Assembly (NCBI GenBank): GCA_028023455.1
Contig: JAQFVV010000030.1
Coordinates: 7,150,501-7,214,500, forward strand
DNA length: 64,000 nucleotides
Direction of reading: 5' to 3'
Source of the DNA: Epiperipatus broadwayi
Taxonomy: Eukaryota; Onychophora; Udeonychophora; Euonychophora; Peripatidae
Below the pieces are notes generated by a model. The model was not told the origin of the DNA. It did not search any database and worked only from the letters and a program-made list of their open reading frames with translations. This document shows, in pieces, positions 41,401-50,400 of this stretch (position 1 is the first letter of the stretch; the number at the start of each line of letters is the position of its first letter). The position numbers and the translations under genes are program-made.

Positions 41401-44400
41401 TAAAATAACTCACCAGGAAAGCATTCAGATATAATGAGTGAATAAGGAATTTTATGACCATTCAGAATACTGTAATAATACATCCTATACATCTACTTTT
41501 GAACTTAAATTAAACAATTCCATCATTTAAATTTATGATGAAGAATCAAAATAATTTTATGAATGAATTAAAATAATTTCAATACAAAATCAGTGACCTT
41601 TTAATAAATAAAATTGATTATAATGATCCTTTAATAATGAGTAAATAAAATAATCTATTTCTTAGATGCTTTCTTTACATCTGAGGTGGAATTTTAAAAA
41701 AAAGACTCTCATGTCAAATAATATATGTTCAAATACTCTCAATTTACCCAATTAAGGATAAATTGACAATAAACTTTATAATATCACATGATCACTATTT
41801 CCTATGTTAGCACATTACTGTTATTAAAACAGGAAAAACTCTCTATACAGTAGTGCCAACCAGAGTAATCAATAGATGCAAGAAGGTCAAAGACACCAAA
41901 ATGTATGGATACTGAACTGGGTTCTGATCCATATGACCATATAAGCTATTGAGCTTAGATTGAAAATATTCTTGTGTTTTCAATTTTATTCTCATAGTTT
42001 TGTAGTTAAGTAGAGATAAAAGGTGGCTGCTGGAGGGTTGCATTAGATCCTAAGATCTAGGTGCAGTGCTCTCATATCCAAGGCTCCTCACTGACAAAAG
42101 CCACAAGCCAGAAACTTGTCTGGGGATATTGATTGAGTAGGCACTAGATGGGGATTTTATGTACAAGCCTTCTGGCATCCATTGATTACTATAGTTGGCA
42201 CTGAGTGGCACTACTGTATGGAGAATTTTGCCTGTTTTAAACTTTATAATATTTAGATTTCTGAATAATATATGTGTGATTGATGATAAATATTCAAGAA
42301 GAAAAATAACAATAAAAAATAACATTTATGTTTGACAAAGACACTTAACATACAAAAGCTTTAATATCTTACAATATTATCAGAATAAATTATTAAATAC
42401 TCAAGGTTCAATCCACTATGAAAGAAAATTATAACTGAATAGTTTACATATAAATGAATAAAAATAAAATAATAAATAATCATTATTCATTGTTTAATGA
42501 ACATTTCTGCAATATTACTATTATAATAAGTTCTCAATTTTACAGCCCAGACATTCCATTATATTATGCCTTATGAATGTATTTAATACCTTTCAAATAT
42601 GACTTACCAATCCAGCAGTGAATGAACAACTTAAGGTATATATCATTTGTTGATGCTAAGTATATAACTTTAATTTCTAAATTAAATGCTTATCAGAATT
42701 ACATAATGAAATATTGGCAAAGCATAGCAAACAAGATCTTTACATCAAATCAATAACAAGCTACACTCTGATTAGCCAAGAACTCAACTCAAAGTGAGAT
42801 GCCATTCAACAGCACTAACAAAATATGTCAAATGCCAGGATAAAGTCATGGTAGTACACTACATATGGCTTTATACAAAAGTACATTATAAATAAATCCA
42901 TATTGGGGATAATAAAGTAAAGCAAAAAGCAAGTGATGGCATGAACTCAAAGAAAGAGGCGCATGCATCTGAGGCAATATATACACTAGGACTTTATCTC
43001 TAGATGTAAACACAATGAGAATGATGAACCATCAAAAGTACAATAAGAATAATAATATTTTCCTTAAATACAGCATTTTAGGCTTAAGTTTGAGACAGAA
43101 TAATATAATTCACGGAAAATATCATAACATAAGGGAGTGAGAAAGCCACAATCTCTTTGAAAACACTAGCAAGATAGGAATATACATAAAAAAACAAAGA
43201 GACTCTCTCTTAAATAATGCAACAACTAAGTGATGTGTAAAGCCAGTAATGTAAATAATTATTGCCAAATATAGCTTAATGAAATAAATTATGGTGTAAA
43301 AATAAGCAATGAAATATACATCAGCTTCTATTATGTTTATCATTAGCACACACATTCAAATAAATAACTACAAAGGGATTAAATATAATGCTTTTAGAAT
43401 ACAATATGATACAATAGAAATATTCTGAGAACTTTTGAGTTGAAGTAAAGAAGGGTTCCCCTCTTTTCTTCCAAGAGTAAGCTTGTGGTTTTAAGACCTG
43501 TAGAGGTCCCTACTATCGCATTTTATATGCATGTGATTGAGGCTACAGCCTTGATGCTATCGCATTTTATATGCATGTGATTGAGGCTACAGCCTTAATG
43601 AATATTATTTACGTAATGAATGTGCGTTTAAATAATTTATAATTACAACTTTAAATTATCGTAATAGATTTCTCACTATAAAATCTTTCCATTGACTCAC
43701 TGTAAATCGAAAGATTTCATGAGTACTAATGTGTAATAAGAAATGTGGACTTAATTAGTGAAGTATTGAATAGCTTCACACTCTCAGATCGAACCGCTTC
43801 AGCTTCACCTATTTAAATAGAAAGTAGGTTGAAGTAAAGAAGGGTTCCCTTCTTTTCTTCCAAGAGTAAGCTTGTGTTTTTAAGACCTGTAGAGGTCCCT
43901 ACTATTGCATTTTATACACATGTGATTGAGGCTACAGCCTTAATGAATATTATATCATAATACAGTATTGTAAATATGATACTTAAAACTATACTTTTTT
44001 ACCAAATAAAATAAAAATCCTTCATACTTGGTGTTCTAACCATTCAACAAGACACAGTCACTGTAAATGCCATTTTGAAAACATTAAAGATTTTCTCCAA
44101 CTTATTTAAATACAATAAAATTCTAATTACATATAAAGCACTTTAAATTGAACATTAAGGAATAAATTCCATATAAGCTTTAGTACAATAATATATTTCT
44201 GGTCATTTAACTTTTGTGGAATATATTTCAAAATAAACCCAAACAATGATGCATCTTCAATTTATCATACAACCTTATATTAACTTATTACCTTTTTTGG
44301 AAAGCACATATTGATAAAAAATTGAGGAGTATTTGTTCCTTTGAAAAATAATGTATTCCATAGTAGAGCAGATTGTTGATGAATAATAATGACAAGAGGA

Positions 44401-47400
44401 AAGTGTATATGTTTATAATAAAACAGGATAAATTTATAATCCTTAAATAAAGTTATTTCAGGAGCATTCATGTCAAATTATCTGCAATACAATTTATTGT
44501 AGTTGCTGCAGAGAAGAGCAAATAATTTAATGATGATAATAATAAATTTGAATATATTGTCCAGGAATATTATCTTACCATTGTATATCATAAGTGAATA
44601 AACTTCTATAAAGCAACAAAAGTCATTAAATTTAATTTTATTAATTTAGGAAAATATTTTTTTTATTTTTGTTGAATTAAATATAATAACAGTATTCAGT
44701 GAGTAAATAACTTCCAACCCATTGATACCAATAGTAGAAATGTCATTTTAAATGTAACAGCATTTAAAATAATTCATTTTGTTAAATAAATGTATATTAT
44801 TATTTTCTTTCTAGAATCAATGTTTCAGAGTAATAAAATATATATTATAATTTTAAAAAGTCATTCATCATTAATTTATATTTAAAATACACTTTAATGA
44901 TTCAAAGAAATGTCAGTTTAAATGAAATTAAATATTTCCTTGTTGGCATGATTAAGTTTAATCTACACATGTAAATTTCTTCTATTATAAGATAGGTTCT
45001 GCAATCTGGCATTTAACGATCTATTATTCAAATGATAAATCCAAAGAAAACATCCTTTCAAAATGTGAACCTTTTAGGCAAAAATATTTTTCTTCTTAAA
45101 TAAACCTACTTAATAATACTTAAATAGTATAAAGTTTATAGCAGTCTTAATATTTCCAGATAAAATAAATGTAATTTATAATATTTTCTATTTCTAACAA
45201 GAAAATTAGAATCAATAAAAGTTCTTATGCAACAATGATGTTTTATGCAGAAATCCATAAATCATATTTTGTTGACATTTCCATCATATTTTCCTGCAAT
45301 GTAAATTTCATGTATTGATAGGTTCAGTTTAAATCTTTTGAGCCTGGACAAAAATTATTTAGCAATTCGTATTTTAACTTTTAAAACAAACAAAAATTTA
45401 TTAGAAGCAATTAAAACTTAATAAAATTTAACAATTAATGAACAAGGAAGTAACTGAAAAACAAATATGTTTGTGTATGGTTCAATTAATGTTTCATTAA
45501 CAAATATTATTGATCATGGCAGTAATTATAATATGTGTGCCCAAGTAATTCTTTCCAATCTGCCTGAAGTATGTTAAACCACTAAGCATCACATGATCAT
45601 TTCTTATGCTAGCACATAACTGTTATTAACAGTCAAAACTCTCTATACAATAGTGCCACTCAGTACCAACCAGAGTAATCACTGGATGCCAGAAGCCTTG
45701 TGCATAAAATCCCCATCTAGTACCTACTCATCCAATATCCCCAGACTAGTTTCTGGCTTGTGGCCTTCATCAGTGAGGAGCTTTGGATCTGAGAGCATTG
45801 CATCTAGATCTTACGATCTAATGCAACTCTTCAGCAGCCACCTTTTATCTCTACTTAAGTACAAAAACTGAGAATAAAATTGAAAACACAATATTTTCAA
45901 TCTAAGCTCAATAGCTTATATAGTCATATATATATAGTCATATAAATAATGCCTAATAGGATAGCGATGGCTATGGTTGTTAAAGAGCCAAAGACACCAA
46001 AATGTATGGGTACTGAACTGAGTTCAGACCCATATGACTATAAGCTATTGAGCTTAGATTGAAAATATTTTTGTGTTTTCAATTTTATTCTCATAGGTTT
46101 GTAGTTAAGCATGTATTGTATATATAAAAGATAAAAGTATATTTTAAAGATTCTTTAAAATATGAAAAATAATTTTTAATATTGTTTAAAATAGTTTATA
46201 AGCATTTAATAAGAATTATTGATTTATTATATATATTGCTATTATTTTTAAATGTAAATAATTTATTAGATAATTTTAACATTGTTTAAAGTCATTAATA
46301 ATAAAAAGTCATTTTTTCTTTAATTATTATTGTAAGTTGACATTTCTCAAATAAATAATATAAGGCTAATATTCACTTTTATTTTTGATTTATTATTACT
46401 TAAATTGAGATAAGTACTATAAAGCAAAAATTCATAGTCTAGACATATATGTATACATTTAATTCTGTTTTTACATGACCTTTTTCAAATAATTTTGGTT
46501 TAACACAATTTTTTTTACAAATTCTCTTTTTACATGAGTTGTTTTGAAATAACACAATCAATAAAAAAACTAAGAAAAAAGAATTGTGTGTTATTATCAT
46601 CTCATTTGCTAAAAAATGTTTTCATCTCTTTATTTCATATTATTTTTCAAAAAATTTCCCTTCTCAGCAATATTTCTGCAAATGGTGAAATTTGCTTGTC
46701 TGCATTTTAATGTTTGTGAAGTTTTGTTTTGAAAGGGAAAGTATCTTGTTAGTGTTGATATTTTGTTTGAATTTTGATGTTTTTGACATTAGGTCTTTTA
46801 AAAAGAGTGTACTTTGTTAAATTTAATAAAAATTAAGGTAACATTCAGTCTATTAATTTTGTGGAAATTTAATAGTAAGTTATACATTGTATGCATATTT
46901 TCAATTCTTTGTTTTGTTAATTTAATCTGAAATATTTTTGGCAGCTGTCATACAATGTCAAAAAACCTACATAAAAAAGAAGAGAAAAATAATTTCTCTT
47001 AATCTTAAAATTCAAATTTTAAACCATCTTGCTATCTGTCAGTAGCAACATCTGTAGGAAAGCATTTTGGCTTACACGAAACTACCATAAGAACTATTCA
47101 AGATAAGGAAGCTGCTATTAGGAAGTTTGAATATTCTGAAACCAAATTAAGTGATATCAGTGATATTGCAATCATGCGCAAATGCATGAGTTTATTATCA
47201 GAAAGTGACAGTGAATAAAATCTTGTTATGTATAATTCAGATTACACTGACATCAATAATGAAATATTATAAATAGAACTAAAAAGTTGAATTTATAATT
47301 CTCTCTTTTGTTGTTGCTTTGAACAAAAGTTAAAGTATATAATTGAATTAACAAAATGGAGGGATAAGAAACAACATTGTCTACCCTATGGACCAGCATA

Positions 47401-50400
47401 GCTTATTGATGAAATTTTATGAGAAAATGACAAATTTATTAAAAAAAGAAAAATTATGAAAATTGCTTCATTATGTAAAACATCAGAATATTTTATCCTT
47501 TAAAATGGATGTTACATATATTTTAAAGACAAAACACAAACAGAAAAAGGTGTACAAGCCAGTGTGATTTTATTAAATCAATTGATCAAATTTTTCTAAG
47601 ACATGAATCAATTTAATTTTCATCATATCACCCTATGTATTTATTCATATTATTTTATATAATACACCTGGGTCTCATTTTGCAGAAAACCCACATTAAA
47701 AAAATCACACAAAAATAGACCTAACTTACCTTGAAAAATGGGGGATACATTCTGTAATTTTCAGAAATTGCATAAAAGCAAAGCAACAAAGAAAAATTAC
47801 TTTAAAATTTGCATAAAATATAAGGAAATAAAATATGACTAATAAAAATTTTCAAATATTTGAAAAAATTGATACATAACAAACTTTTTTCACTTTTTTT
47901 ATTAACTACAGTATTTAATTTTATTTTTTTTCATACATATTTTAATCATTATCACTATTTGCAATATGCAGTTCATTTGTAAACTGATAAAAAATCAGAT
48001 TCATCACAAGAGAAAGTTCAACTAGCACCACCTTCAGACTTGTGCTGTGTTAATGGTTTTCTGTCATCTATGTAATCGGTGATTAAACTTTGAGATGATG
48101 ATTTTACTGTTTATATATCTCACAATATCCAGACATACAACTATTTAACTCTCATTGGAATTTAAGAGGTTGTTCATTGCAGCAAACTCTCTCAGATTTC
48201 AGAATTTTCTGACATTTTTCATTGTCTCACACATCAATATAATATCTATGATTAAATGATTATTACTTATTGATACAAGTAAATAATAAGCCTGTATTTC
48301 AGTTATCAGAAAATAATAAATTTGTCTTCATTTGATATTTTATTTACTACTGATATAAATTTTAAATGTTCACATTTTGTTTCTATATCAAAAAAATGAG
48401 ATCGCAATCAAAACAAAAAGATTATACATAATCATTAGAAAGATTATTTTCAGTTTACAAAATCAACAAAATCTTTGTTACTTCTGATTATTTTTAAAAT
48501 TCTAAAAGACTATTTATTTCTGCTATATCTAACAAAATATGTTTTAAAAGTTTAAAATTTTTGAATATTTATTGTGATATTTTTATACTCGTAAGTATAA
48601 ATCTATTATTATTATTTACTCAAATATAAGTAGATTATTTACGTAAAATCTAAGATTCTTAAATAGCTTCAGGCCATATTCCTATTAGCTGCGAATATAA
48701 CATTATATTTTTGAAAATAAAGTTTCAAGTCAAAATAAGTTATTAATAATTTAAATTTCTTGATATCTAATAAATATAGTGAAATATAAACTTCTTTATT
48801 GCATAAAAGAAAACTCGCATAAAAAGATATTAAGAAGAAACATGAATTGCATAACTTCAAAATTGCATTAAAAAAATCCGCATAAAATGAGATCCATGTG
48901 TACTTGCTTATGAAAGAATTTCTCTTCATATCATCATACACATAAAATAATGCTTATGTGTATAACACCATATGAAACAAATTATTATTTAAAATAATAA
49001 TTTGAATATATACACAAAATACTGGAATTGACAAAATGTACTTTGAATTTAAAGTTCTCACACATAACACTATTTTTTCTGGAATAAAGACATAACTATT
49101 GGTTTTGTAGTTTGAAATATAGACCTCAGAACTGTGATGCCATACTTGGAATACATTATTTACATTTATCATTATTATTAATATATATATATATATTTAT
49201 TTATCTTCATTTAAAATATAAATTTAATTATTGACGAATAATATAGTTTTAAGTTAATTAGTAATCTATTCACATACCATAATGTAGGAGAGTTACATTT
49301 TTCCTAAGTTTAAACTTATATCTTGTGGCATAATAGTTATTAGTTTAATATTCAAATTATATTCTTTTTTATTTTTAAATTAACCCCAGGTATATAATTA
49401 GGATTATAAATTCAAAAAGATTTTATTGCAATAAGTATTAACTTTATTGGTTCTTAAATTTCTATTATAAATAACAGGCATAACTTTCCATACAGTAGTA
49501 TCACTCAGTGCAAACCAGAGTAATCAATGTATGTAAGAAAGTGATCATGTGATATATTATAAATAACTAGATTCATTCTTATATATATATATGATCAATA
49601 GATGGCATTTTATCAAAGCCACTAAACAAGCATATATTTGTTTACATAAACGCCAAAAGAGTCAGAATTCACTATCTCTTTTGGTGTTTATGTAAACAAA
49701 TATACGCTTGTTGGGTGGTTTTGGTAAAACGCCATCTATTGATCATAAATACAAGCGATAGTAAGTTGTGTGATTATAACTTGTTTTCGTTTTTCATATA
49801 TATATTAATTATATAAAAGATGTATATATTAAAATCTCTCATATTTTGGAAAGTAGAAATGTCCTGCAACATATTTGTAATATAAAGACATATATATTTG
49901 TTATTTGTTATTGAATAATTGCAGATTAATATGCAAGCACATATGAAAATATGAAATTAATATCAGTTAATTATTTATTGTACATTCAATTAGATTGTAT
50001 ATGTACATATTGATTGTTTACGATATATTCATATATATATAATTGATACTTATTTATTAATAAAAAAAATTCAATAACCCCTTTTTAGTACAAAACTTTA
50101 GTATAATATTTAGTGAAGAAACCCAAGTACCAACCTCCTAAAGTGTGCATAACTCTTCATAATCTTCCATTGTCAATCATCCTCAAACATGCCTTCTTTT
50201 CTTGCTCTTCCCCTGTATTAATTTCTTATTGGCTATTACTCATAATTTTTCTCATATGTCATAACAACAGCCGAGAAGCGAACCCGCTAACCCGGGACAA
50301 CTTCTTGCAAAGCAGCTGTCACTGACCTCTCGACCACCAATGCTTGGCTATTCATAATTTTGACATTAATTTTCACACTACCCCAATGATCATGTGATTT

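Noticed and set aside
41817-42242. Family A as a piggyBac-type MITE because TTAA lies at both inverted ends
   Set aside because: The true boundaries extend further left and are marked by a 14-bp duplication. Other family A copies lack TTAA (for example AAACAGAGC at 38886), and the ribozyme and tandem units do not fit a cut-and-paste element.
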